From Pseudomonas sp. Fl4BN1 (lineage in GTDB: Bacteria; Pseudomonadota; Gammaproteobacteria; Pseudomonadales; Pseudomonadaceae): a stretch of DNA of 55,357 bases. Where the stretch lies: assembly GCF_009908285.1 (NCBI RefSeq), contig NZ_JAAARM010000037.1, positions 1-55,357 of the forward strand, in the 5' to 3' direction. Both the position numbers and the translations under genes were made by a program. Below the pieces are notes generated by a model. It had not been told where the DNA came from. It saw only the letters and a program-made list of their open reading frames with translations, and did no database searches. Below are positions 8,098 through 16,272 of the stretch, one piece after another; the first letter of the stretch is position 1, and every line of letters starts with the position of its first letter.

Positions 8098-9896
8098 TCC
8101 ACCCCTCCCAGATAAGCTTCGAGTACCGCAGGATCTTTCTGCACCTCTTCGGGCAGGCCCTGGGCGATCCGTTGACCGAACTCCATCACCACCACCCGGT
8201 CTACCAGGCCCATGACGAAGTCCATGTCGTGCTCCACCAGCAGGATCGCCATGCCTTCGCTGCGCAGCCGGCTGAGCAGGATGCCGAGGGCTTGTTTTTC
8301 TTTCAGGCGCAGGCCGGCTGCGGGCTCGTCGAGCAACAGCAGGCAAGGGTCGGCGCACAAGGCGCGGGCGATTTCGAGGATTCGCTGCTGGCCCAGCGCC
8401 AGGCTGCCGGCCTGTTCATGCAGGCAGTCACCGAGACCGACCCGCTCCAGCTGGAGCCTGGCCTCATTGAGCAGCATGGCCTCTTCGCGGCGCTCCAGAT
8501 GCAGGGCGGCGGCCAGGATTCCGCGGTGTCCGCGCAGGTGTGCGCCGATGGCGACGTTCTCCAGCACGCTCATTTCCGGCAGCAGCTTGACATGCTGGAA
8601 GGTCCGGCTCAGGCCCATGCGGGCCACGTGTCGTGAACTCAGGCCGTTGATCTTGCGGCCCATGAACAGCACCTCGCCGGACGTCGGGGTGTCGACCCCG
8701 GACAACTGGTTGAACAAGGTGCTCTTACCGGCGCCGTTGGGTCCGATCAGGGCGAGAATTTCCCCGCTGTGGATCTTCAGGTTCATGTCGTTGTTGGCCA
8801 CCAAGCCACCGAAATGCCGGCTCACGTGTCGCGCCTCAAGCACCTGCTGCCCGTGTTGCGGCTGTTCGCGGCGGGGCAGGGGCGGGGCGCTGGTGTCGAC
8901 CGCCGGCCCCCGGCTGCGAGCCTTGAAGCGCTTGGGCAGCCAGCCGACCAGCAATGGCCACAGCCCACCGGGTGCGCGCTGCATCAACAGCACGATCAAC
9001 ACGCCGAAGACGATGGTTTCATAGTTGCCGCTATCGCCCAGCAGGTGAGGCAGCCAGTCCTGCAGCCATTGCTTGAGCAGGGTCAGGACGCTGCTGCCGA
9101 GCAGAGCTCCCCAGACACTGGAGACGCCGCCGATCAGCGCCATGAACAAGTAATCGATGCCCATGTTCAGGCCGAACGGCGTCGGGTTGACGAAGCGTTG
9201 GGTGTGGGCGTAAAGCCAGCCGGAAATCGCCGCGAAGACCGCCGAGATGACGAAGATCACCATCTTCGAGCGCAAGGTGTTGATGCCCATCGACTCGGCC
9301 ATCAGTTGGCCGCCCTTGAGCGTGCGAATGGCCCGGCCTTCGCGCGAGTTCAGCAGGTTCTGGGTGATGAGGATGGCCATCAGCAGGAAGGCCCAGATCA
9401 GATAGAAGATCTTTTCGCCCTTGTCGAGCAGCAGGCCGAACAGCGAAATCGACGGTAGGCCGCTGACCCCGGTATGCCCGCCTAAGGATTCCAGGGTGCC
9501 GAACAGGTAATACAGCGACAGGCCCCAGGCAATCGTGCCCAGGGGCAGATAGTGCCCGGACAGCTTGAGCGTCAGCGCGCCGAGCAGCAGAGCCACGCCG
9601 GCCGTCAACATGACCCCGACCAGCAGGGTCAGCCAGGGCGAGGTGCTGGCCCAGGCCAGCCACGCCGGTAGCTGCTCGCTGGTGGTCAGCCAGGCCGACG
9701 TGTAGGCACCGAGGCCGACGAACGCGGCCTGGCCGAAGCTGGTCATGCCGCCGACCCCGGTCAGCAGGACCAGGCCGAGCACCACCAGGGTGTAAAGACC
9801 GATGTAGTTGAGCAGGGTCACGTAGTAGGGCGGCAACAGCAGCGGTGCCACGCCCAGGAGCAATATCAGGGCGAGTACCAGATAGCGCGGATTCAT
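8094..9896 (-). CDS. Fused LivM permease-LivG ATPase
   Basis: A 600-residue protein joining two subunits that are normally separate. Residues 1-330 form a LivM-like permease with about 8-10 membrane segments and the family motif LLTGVGGMTSFGQAAFVGLGAY. A Pro/Arg-rich linker (about 335-355) leads to a LivG-like ATPase: Walker A GPNGAGKST near 390, signature region LALGQQRILEIARAL, Walker B LLLLDEP, and LLVEHD. The start at 9896 overlaps the LivH stop as ATGA. There is no stop or internal ribosome site between the halves, so I read it as a true fusion. In one transporter it would give a permease subunit carrying its own ATPase. Confidence 0.9.
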   Translation of the reverse strand: MNPRYLVLALILLLGVAPLLLPPYYVTLLNYIGLYTLVVLGLVLLTGVGGMTSFGQAAFVGLGAYTSAWLTTSEQLPAWLAWASTSPWLTLLVGVMLTAGVALLLGALTLKLSGHYLPLGTIAWGLSLYYLFGTLESLGGHTGVSGLPSISLFGLLLDKGEKIFYLIWAFLLMAILITQNLLNSREGRAIRTLKGGQLMAESMGINTLRSKMVIFVISAVFAAISGWLYAHTQRFVNPTPFGLNMGIDYLFMALIGGVSSVWGALLGSSVLTLLKQWLQDWLPHLLGDSGNYETIVFGVLIVLLMQRAPGGLWPLLVGWLPKRFKARSRGPAVDTSAPPLPRREQPQHGQQVLEARHVSRHFGGLVANNDMNLKIHSGEILALIGPNGAGKSTLFNQLSGVDTPTSGEVLFMGRKINGLSSRHVARMGLSRTFQHVKLLPEMSVLENVAIGAHLRGHRGILAAALHLERREEAMLLNEARLQLERVGLGDCLHEQAGSLALGQQRILEIARALCADPCLLLLDEPAAGLRLKEKQALGILLSRLRSEGMAILLVEHDMDFVMGLVDRVVVMEFGQRIAQGLPEEVQKDPAVLEAYLGGVE

Positions 9897-10930
9897 TGTT
9901 CTTCCTCCACATGACGGTGGGTCAGCGAACGCCAAAGCAGGAACGGAATGATCAGGGTGAAGACGATGATTTCCTTGTAGGTACTGGCCCAGAACATCGA
10001 GAACGCCTCGACCAGACCCACGGCCAGGGCCCCGATGGCCGCGACCGGGTAGCTGACCAGGCCGCCAATGATTGCGCCGACAAAGCCCTTGAGGCTGATG
10101 ATGAAGCCCGAGTCGAAATACAAGGTGGTGATGGGGGCAATGAGGATTCCCGACAACGTGCCGATCAGCGCCGCCAGGAGGAAGGTCGACTTGCCCGCCA
10201 GCGTCGGTGAAATACCCATTAGCCTGGCGCCCATGCGATTGACTGCAGTGGCGCGCAGGGCCTTGCCATACAGCGTGCGTTCAAAGAACAGGTACAAGCC
10301 GATGATCAAGGCCAGGGACACTGCCAGCACCCAGAATGTCTGGCTGTTGAAGGTCACCGGTCCGAGCTCCAGGCCGGCTTCGGAAAATGGCCTGGTGCGC
10401 GCGCCTTCGGGACCGAACAGCAGCAGGGCAATGCCGACCATGCTCACGTGCACGGCGATCGATACGATCAGCAACACCAGGGCGCTGGCCGCGGCAATGG
10501 GCTGGAACACCAGGCGGTAGATCTGCGGTCCCAGCGGCACCACCAAGGCCAGGGTCAGCAGCGCCTGCACCAGCATTGGCAGTTCGGCCAGGGGCAGGGT
10601 CTTGATCAGCAGTGCGATGAGCAGCGCATAACCGAGCTTGAACAGCACGCGCCAGGGCCAGCGCAATGCCCGGCTGGATCGCGCGGCGCCCCACAGGTCG
10701 AGCAGGCAGTCGATCAGTGTGAGCCCGAGCAGCAGCCAGATCAGTGCGGTGGGTCGACCGCTCTGCAAGGTGGCCATGGTCAAGGCGCCATAGGTAACGA
10801 ATTCACCCTGGGGGATCAACAGGATCCGCGTCACGGTGAACACCAGGAGGATCGACAGGGCCAGCAGCGCGTAGATCGCGCCATTGGTCATGCCGTCCTG
10901 GCCCAGCAGCATGGCTATCTGGAAATTCAT
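9893..10930 (-). CDS. livH: ABC transporter permease, LivH-like
   Basis: A 345-residue inner-membrane permease of the HAAT family, with NGAIYALLALSILLVFTVTRI near the start and the conserved LSGILIAPITTLYFDSG and GLVSYPVAAIGALAVGLVEA near the end. It is longer than usual LivH (about 290-310 residues) because of an extra hydrophobic stretch at about residues 55-115. The start at 10930 has AGAAGAGAG upstream; an in-frame GTG at 10939 is the alternative. It is the second gene of the unit, after the binding protein (107-bp gap). Confidence 0.87.
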   Translation of the reverse strand: MNFQIAMLLGQDGMTNGAIYALLALSILLVFTVTRILLIPQGEFVTYGALTMATLQSGRPTALIWLLLGLTLIDCLLDLWGAARSSRALRWPWRVLFKLGYALLIALLIKTLPLAELPMLVQALLTLALVVPLGPQIYRLVFQPIAAASALVLLIVSIAVHVSMVGIALLLFGPEGARTRPFSEAGLELGPVTFNSQTFWVLAVSLALIIGLYLFFERTLYGKALRATAVNRMGARLMGISPTLAGKSTFLLAALIGTLSGILIAPITTLYFDSGFIISLKGFVGAIIGGLVSYPVAAIGALAVGLVEAFSMFWASTYKEIIVFTLIIPFLLWRSLTHRHVEEEQ

Positions 10931-11037
10931 AATGAGCACTCTCTTCTGATCGGTTGAATATCAAGCGGGGCCGGTCTGGGGCTGAAGTAGCGCCAGGTCG
11001 GCCGGGCATGCCACGGACGGCATGCCCAAGGTGTCGA

Positions 11038-12189
11038 TCAGTTGTCGTGCAACAGGGTCCAGTTGCCGTTTTTCACCACGATCATTTCCCGGCCGCGTTC
11101 ATCGAAGCCGCTGTGGTCTTGTGGCGTCATGTTGTAAACCCCCTGGGTGCCGGCCAGTTCGTGACTCTGTTCGAGGGCCTCGCGCAATGCCGTGCGGAAC
11201 TCGGCGGTGCCGGGCGCAGCTTTCTGGGCGGCGATCGGAATGGCTTTTTGCAGCAGCAGGCCGGCATCGAAGGTGTTACCGCCGAAGGTTGCGGGTTTGC
11301 TGCCTGTGAGTTTTTCGTAGGCACTGGTGTAGTCGCTGGCGATTTTTTTCGAGGGGTGCGAGTCGGGCATTTCATCCAGGACCAGCATCAGGCTCGCGGC
11401 CAGAATGGTGCCCTCGACTTTCTTCCCGCCGAGCTTGAGAAAGTCCGGCAGCGCCGCGCCGTGGGTCTGGTAGACCTGGCCACGATAACCCTGGTCGAAC
11501 AGCGTGGCCTGGGGCATCACTGCCGAGCTGCCGGGGGCGGCGACCAGCACGGCATCAGGCCGCGCGCTGAGGATTTTCAGGCTTTGCCCGGTGACCGAAG
11601 TGTCCTGGCGCTGGAAGCGTTCGTTGGCCACCACCTGGATGTTGTGCTCGGTGGCGAGCCCGGCCATGACCTTGGCCCAGTTCTCGCCGTAAGGGTCGCT
11701 GGTGCCGATGAAACCCAGGGTCTTGACCCCCTTTTTGCTCATGTACGCAAACAGCGCCTTGGCGATCAGGTCGTCGTTCTGGGTGGTCTTGAACACCCAT
11801 TTTTTCTGCTCGGTCATCGGCAGCACCACTGCAGCCGTCCCTACGGGGGCCAGCAACGGCACACCGGCCTCGGCGACGAACTGGATCACCCCCATGGCGT
11901 TGGGCGAGCCGCTCGGGCCGATGATCGCGTCGACCTTTTCCTCATCGATCAGTTTCTTCAGGGCCTTGACGGTGGCTGTCGGGTCGCTGGCGTCATCCAG
12001 GGCGATGTACTTCACCGTCTGGTTCCCGGCCTGGGTCGGCAGCAGGGCGATGGTGTTCTTCTGTGGGATGCCGATCAGCGCGATAGGGCCGGTGGCGGAG
12101 GTGATGACACCCACTTTCACTTCAGCTTGCGCGGCGCTGGCGCAGGCAACACTCAACAACAACGTGGACACGGCTTTTCTGAAAAGCAT
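11038..12189 (-). CDS. Periplasmic binding protein, LivK-like
   Basis: A 383-residue solute-binding protein of the Peripla_BP_6 type. A signal peptide with basic MLFRKA, a hydrophobic core and an AQA-like cleavage site ends near residue 22. The mature part starts EVKVGVITSATGPIALIG, the standard beta-strand/ligand loop of LivK-like receptors; IIGPSGSPNAMG contacts ligand in the family. It is the first gene of the minus-strand transport unit and faces the divergent iac region, so its ligand is plausibly IAA or another indolic or aromatic acid. Ligand identity cannot be read from sequence. Confidence 0.88.
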   Translation of the reverse strand: MLFRKAVSTLLLSVACASAAQAEVKVGVITSATGPIALIGIPQKNTIALLPTQAGNQTVKYIALDDASDPTATVKALKKLIDEEKVDAIIGPSGSPNAMGVIQFVAEAGVPLLAPVGTAAVVLPMTEQKKWVFKTTQNDDLIAKALFAYMSKKGVKTLGFIGTSDPYGENWAKVMAGLATEHNIQVVANERFQRQDTSVTGQSLKILSARPDAVLVAAPGSSAVMPQATLFDQGYRGQVYQTHGAALPDFLKLGGKKVEGTILAASLMLVLDEMPDSHPSKKIASDYTSAYEKLTGSKPATFGGNTFDAGLLLQKAIPIAAQKAAPGTAEFRTALREALEQSHELAGTQGVYNMTPQDHSGFDERGREMIVVKNGNWTLLHDN

Positions 12190-12979
12190 GACTTTCTCCG
12201 AAGAGTTGCAAGGCGCTGCAAGGGGTTGCTGGCCAAGGCTCCCTAGCGTTTGAGGGCATCGGGGCTGACCTGTTTTTGTCGAACCGTTCGAGCGTTGCGG
12301 CGAATGGGCCGGACGCTGTGGCTGCTGATCGACCGACGACTCATCGGCCAGGGAGCGTGGAGGGCAAAAGCAGATTGCATGCCAGAAAAAACGTTCGACC
12401 GGCTCGCCGAGTGTTACCGCCGAGGCTTGGCAGTCGTGCCTTCGGTGGTCGATCCCCGGGCCCTTTCACGGCCGCTCCCTGGGGGCTTTTGCAGCAGCGC
12501 GAAAAGGCCACGCACAGCGTCTGGGGCAAGGCATTGACCTGGGTCAATGTTGTCTTTGTGGAGGGCGGAAAGCAGAAAAAATGAAGGGGAAAAATCGGTA
12601 TTTTTTATGGGTTATTTTGCCTTTTTTTTAGTGATTTATTAGTTGATTTGGAACGTAAATATTTTCTCTGTAAGGGCGTTTTATAGTTTTCCTGTTTATT
12701 GGGATTGATTTTCATATTGCTCATAATGTGCTGAATTTAATCATAAAAATCATGATATTCGATGTTTTTCGGCTTTTTTGAGGCTGTTACCAAACTGCAC
12801 GATGACGGTGCTTGGGGTCAGAAAATGCACCTAAAATACACACCAATAAAAGATGTCAAATTCAATTGACATTTCAACTAATTATTATGATTTTAGATTT
12901 AAGCGTTCACCCACTGGTTTCGGTCGGGTGCATCTGTTCTGGCGAGGTTGGCCAGTGACCCATGAAGCAGGTGAAGGGC
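12190..12979. promoter_or_regulatory. Divergent control region between ABC unit and iac operon
   Basis: A 790-bp gap. Its transporter-proximal half (12190-12580) has normal GC and no convincing gene. From about 12590 to 12905 it becomes strongly AT-rich with T and A runs, in sharp contrast to the rest of the window. That composition fits a promoter region and possibly xenogeneic silencers of the MvaT/H-NS type. It holds the inverted repeat at 12853-12872 and a small ATCATGAT palindrome near 12749. I could not fix a -35/-10 pair with confidence. Confidence 0.6.
12853..12872. promoter_or_regulatory. Perfect inverted repeat, candidate iac operator
   Basis: ATGTCAA-ATTCAA-TTGACAT: two perfect 7-bp arms around a 6-bp spacer, 108 bp upstream of the iacH start. 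The size and symmetry suit a dimeric MarR or similar regulator. IacR is the obvious candidate, but no second full copy was found near iacR. A lone half site TGTCAA occurs at 20376-20381 before the porin gene. Confidence 0.5.
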
Positions 12980-14092
12980 ATGTCGATTGTCGTCGAGGAA
13001 TTAGCATTGGGTGGGAGCGGCAGCTCGGTGATGGTGAAAGACACCATTGATATCGCCGGCTACCCGACCCGGGCTTCGAGTCATGCATTGGCTGATGCGC
13101 CGGCTGCCGTTGAGCATGCGCAAGTGGTACAGGCGCTGCTGGATGCCGGGTGCCGAATCAGCGGCAAGACCAGCCTGCATGAGCTGGCATTTGGTACCAC
13201 CGGCCTGAATGCCTGGGCCGGCACGCCGCCGAACCCGCGTTATCCGGGGCGTATACCCGGCGGCTCGTCCAGTGGTTCGGCGGCGGCGGTGGCGGCCGGG
13301 CTGTGCGACTTTGCCCTGGGCACCGACACCGGTGGTTCGGTGCGTATTCCAGCGGCCTGCTGTGGCGTGTTTGGCCTCAAGCCGAGCTTCGGCCGGGTCA
13401 GCCGCAAAGGCGTGATGCCGGCGCAGAGCTCACTGGATTGCGTGGGGCCGCTGGCACGCAGCATGGAGCGCCTGATCGAAGCCATGCAGGCCATCGATCC
13501 AGGTTTTGGCCCCTTGCCGGCGGTGACGCAGATCAGCATCGGGGTGGTTCCGGTGCAAGCCAGCGAGCCGATCCGCGCAGCCCTCGACCATGCCTTGCAG
13601 CGCAGCGCTTTCAGCCTCGGCCAGCAACGGCTGCCAGGCATGGCCGCGGCGTATGACGCCGGCATGGTGGTGATCAATGCCGAGACCTGGAACGCCTGCG
13701 GCCACTTGTTGCAAACCGGCCGAGTGGGCAGCGATATCGCCGGCCGCCTGCAGGCCGCCGGGCAGACCTCCAGTGCCGCATTGGCCGAAGCCGAGCAGGT
13801 GCGCCTGGCCTTCACCGCCGAGGTCGACGAGGCGCTGCAGCGGTTCCCGATCCTGGCGCTGCCGACCATGCCCGACTATCCGCTGGTGCTGGCCGACGCT
13901 ACCGATACCCGTGCGGTCCTGGGCATGACCGCCCTGGTGCGGCCGTTCAATCTTTCCGGTCATCCGGCCCTGAGCATTCCTCTGGAAGGCGCTTCGGGAC
14001 TGCCGGTGGGCCTTCAACTCATTGCCGCCCATGGCGCGGATGAACTGCTGTGTGCAGTGGCCCGCGAGCTGGTCCGGCGCCTGGAAGACTAA
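12980..14092 (+). CDS. iacH: IacH, amidase-signature hydrolase
   Basis: A 370-residue amidase-signature enzyme. The catalytic lysine is K20 in VMVKDTIDIAG, the cis-serine lies in the loop PGGSSSGSAAAV and the nucleophile in GTDTGGSVRIPA, so the full Ser-cisSer-Lys triad is present. I chose 12980 because it has AGGTGAAGG upstream; ATG at 12962 lacks a ribosome site. It opens the order iacHABICDEFG known for indole-3-acetate operons. In that pathway IacH probably hydrolyses an amide or lactam intermediate after ring oxidation; the exact step is not certain to me. It lies 26 bp before iacA. Confidence 0.85.
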   Translation: MSIVVEELALGGSGSSVMVKDTIDIAGYPTRASSHALADAPAAVEHAQVVQALLDAGCRISGKTSLHELAFGTTGLNAWAGTPPNPRYPGRIPGGSSSGSAAAVAAGLCDFALGTDTGGSVRIPAACCGVFGLKPSFGRVSRKGVMPAQSSLDCVGPLARSMERLIEAMQAIDPGFGPLPAVTQISIGVVPVQASEPIRAALDHALQRSAFSLGQQRLPGMAAAYDAGMVVINAETWNACGHLLQTGRVGSDIAGRLQAAGQTSSAALAEAEQVRLAFTAEVDEALQRFPILALPTMPDYPLVLADATDTRAVLGMTALVRPFNLSGHPALSIPLEGASGLPVGLQLIAAHGADELLCAVARELVRRLED

Positions 14093-14118
14093 TCGCCATG
14101 TTTACCTTGGAGAACCCC

Positions 14119-15291
14119 ATGACTGTCCTTAGCGAGCTGGACCATCAGCGCCGTGCGCCGATCACCGCGGGTGAAGAGTTTCAGCAATTGCTCGTCGAGA
14201 TCCGGGCCCGGGCCCGGGACGAGGAATTCGACCGGCAGAAGTTCATTTCTGCGGACGTGATCGAGCGTTTTCGCACCCTCGGCGTGTACCGCGCTCTAGT
14301 GCCCAAGCGTTTTGGTGGCGATGAGTGTTCGCCGGCCGAGTTCTGCCAGATGGTCGAGGACATTTCGATTGCCGACGGTTCCGCCGGCTGGGTCGCAAGC
14401 TTCGGCATGAGCCCGGTGTACCTGGCAGCGCTGCCCCTGGAAACGATCAGGAAAATCTACGCCGAGTCGCCCGACGTGGTGTTTGCCGGGGGGATCTTTC
14501 CGCCGCAACCGGCGACCTTTGTCGACGGTGGCCTGGAGGTCAACGGCCGCTGGAAGTTCTCCAGTGGCTGCATGGGCGCCTCGCTGATCGGCGTCGGCAT
14601 TGCCCCGAAAAATGGCGAGATGCTGGGCCTGCCACGCCTGGCGCTGATCCCTCGGGACAAAGTGCGGATCGAGGAGAGCTGGAATGTGGTCGGCCTGGTG
14701 GGAACCGGTAGCCACGACGTGGTGGTAGAGAACGTGGTGGTGCCGGAAGAGTGGACCTTCGTGCGCGGCGGGCCATCGAACCTCGATGAGCCTTTTTTTC
14801 GCTACCCGTCCTTGTCCTTCGCCACCCAGGTGCTGTCGGTGGTTGGCCTGGGCGTGGCCCGCGCCGCGCTGGACGAGCTGAGTGGCATGGCCTCGGGGCG
14901 GATCTCGGTCACCGGTGCGCCATCGTTGTCCGACCGGCCCTTGGCGCAGGTCGAGGTGGCCAAGGCCGAGGCCTCGTTGCGGGCTGCGCGCTGCTGGTTC
15001 TACGAGGCCATCGACGACGCCTGGAACAGCGTGCTGGCCGGCGCTCCGGTGAGCCTGGAGCAGACCAACATGTTGCGCCTGTCGTCGACCCACGCCACCC
15101 GCGTGGCCGCTGAAGTGGCGCGCACCGCGCAAATGCTCTCGGGCATGAGCGGGGTGTACCGCAGCAACCCGCTGTCGCGTTTCGTCAACGACACCCAGGT
15201 CATCACCCAGCACGCCTTCATGGGCGACATGACCTACCAGAACGCCGGCGCGATCTTCTTCGGCAACAAACCGCTGCCGGGTTACCTGTAA
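14119..15291 (+). CDS. iacA: IacA, flavin-dependent IAA monooxygenase
   Basis: A 390-residue protein with the acyl-CoA dehydrogenase fold, of the two-component flavin monooxygenase branch (related to HpaB/DszC-type hydroxylases). It uses reduced flavin supplied by IacG to start oxidation of the indole ring of IAA. Visible features are the N-terminal helical domain, the mid-domain VNGRWKFSSGCMGAS, and the C-terminal helical bundle ending FFGNKPLPGYL. The start at 14119 has GGAG eight bases upstream; an alternative ATG at 14098 would add seven residues. It is second in the operon. Confidence 0.88.
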   Translation: MTVLSELDHQRRAPITAGEEFQQLLVEIRARARDEEFDRQKFISADVIERFRTLGVYRALVPKRFGGDECSPAEFCQMVEDISIADGSAGWVASFGMSPVYLAALPLETIRKIYAESPDVVFAGGIFPPQPATFVDGGLEVNGRWKFSSGCMGASLIGVGIAPKNGEMLGLPRLALIPRDKVRIEESWNVVGLVGTGSHDVVVENVVVPEEWTFVRGGPSNLDEPFFRYPSLSFATQVLSVVGLGVARAALDELSGMASGRISVTGAPSLSDRPLAQVEVAKAEASLRAARCWFYEAIDDAWNSVLAGAPVSLEQTNMLRLSSTHATRVAAEVARTAQMLSGMSGVYRSNPLSRFVNDTQVITQHAFMGDMTYQNAGAIFFGNKPLPGYL

Positions 15292-15319
15292 TTTCTTCAA
15301 CCATTGAGTGGTGAATTTC

Positions 15320-15679
15320 ATGACCGATAAAAAAGCCCTGCGCGTTCTGTTCTGCATCGGCATCAACCAGAACTTCTTCGATGCGCCACGCCCCGAGGCC
15401 CTGGAAGTCTGGGCCGCGTTTGGCGAAATGTGGCATGCCATCGGCGACCTGCCTGGCGTCACGGTGCTGGGCAACATGGACGACGACCAGAGCATGGTCG
15501 GACCGTCCGCCGGCTGGCCCTGGACCACCTACCTGCTGGCCGACGTGCCGGACATCGAGACCGTGCATGCCGCCTGCAATCTGTTCCGCACCACGGCGGT
15601 CGGCGACGGCCCCTACAAACTCTGGAAGTACTGCAAGGTCGAGGCCCGCACCGGCCGCGAACTGATCATCCAGCGCTGA
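15320..15679 (+). CDS. iacB: IacB, small conserved protein of the iac operon
   Basis: A 119-residue soluble protein without a domain I can name. It begins TDKKALRVLFCIGINQNFF and includes PSAGWPWTTYLLADVPDIET. Its place between iacA and iacI, its size and its conserved ending KVEARTGRELIIQR identify it as IacB by context. The role of IacB is not well defined; a ferredoxin-like alpha-beta barrel fold similar to small monooxygenase partners is possible. The start at 15320 is preceded by GGTG; an in-frame GTG at 15308 is an alternative. Confidence 0.75.
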   Translation: MTDKKALRVLFCIGINQNFFDAPRPEALEVWAAFGEMWHAIGDLPGVTVLGNMDDDQSMVGPSAGWPWTTYLLADVPDIETVHAACNLFRTTAVGDGPYKLWKYCKVEARTGRELIIQR

Positions 15680-15694
15680 GTGGAGAGAAGCCAA

Positions 15695-16225
15695 ATGTCA
15701 CCACAAGAGCGCATCGAAGCCCTGGAGCAACGGCTCGACCAGCTGCACAGCGAGAACGCCGTGCGCGCCTGCATGAACCGCTACATGGTGCTGTGCGATG
15801 AGTTGGGCGTGGGCTCGCCACTGGCCGAACTGGCCGGGCTGTTTACCGAGGACGCCCTCTGGGAAGGCAAGGGCGCCAAATATCGCGACAGCTTTGGTGG
15901 CTACCGTGGGCGTGGCGCCATCCGCGCCATGTTTGCGACCTACATGGTCGAGCCGGCGCACTTTGCGCTCAACGTGCATTTTCTGACCTCGGAGCTGATC
16001 CGCGTGAACGGTGACGAGGCCCAGGCCAGCTGGGTGATGTTGCAGGCCTCGACCTTCGCCAGTGGTGCGTCGCACCTCAACAGTGCCCGTTTGACCGTGC
16101 GTTTCGCTCGCGAACAGGGGCAATGGCGCATGGCGCATTTTCAGACCGAGAACCTGTTCAGTCGTCCGGTGGACCACTGGAACAGTGATGAGCATTTGCC
16201 GGTGCCGGCACCGGCCGAGCAGTAG
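15695..16225 (+). CDS. iacI: IacI, SnoaL-like protein
   Basis: A 176-residue protein of the SnoaL/NTF2-like alpha+beta barrel fold. Typical pieces are RACMNRYMVLCDELG, a FTEDALWEGKG acid loop, and the repeated strands in MLQASTFASGASHLN. The start at 15695 has GGAGAG seven bases upstream; the longer GTG start at 15680 would overlap that ribosome site. In iac operons IacI lies between iacB and iacC exactly as here; it may act as an isomerase or hydrolase on an unstable intermediate, but its reaction is not settled. Confidence 0.8.
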   Translation: MSPQERIEALEQRLDQLHSENAVRACMNRYMVLCDELGVGSPLAELAGLFTEDALWEGKGAKYRDSFGGYRGRGAIRAMFATYMVEPAHFALNVHFLTSELIRVNGDEAQASWVMLQASTFASGASHLNSARLTVRFAREQGQWRMAHFQTENLFSRPVDHWNSDEHLPVPAPAEQ

Positions 16226-16272
16226 CCCGCAGAATTCTTATAGTCGGCGGGTCACGCCGACGAGGAGTGATC

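Noticed and set aside
12250..12584. Short plus-strand open frames in the iac divergent gap
   Set aside because: They are rich in Arg, Ser and Pro with no ribosome site and no family features, in a region expected to hold promoters.
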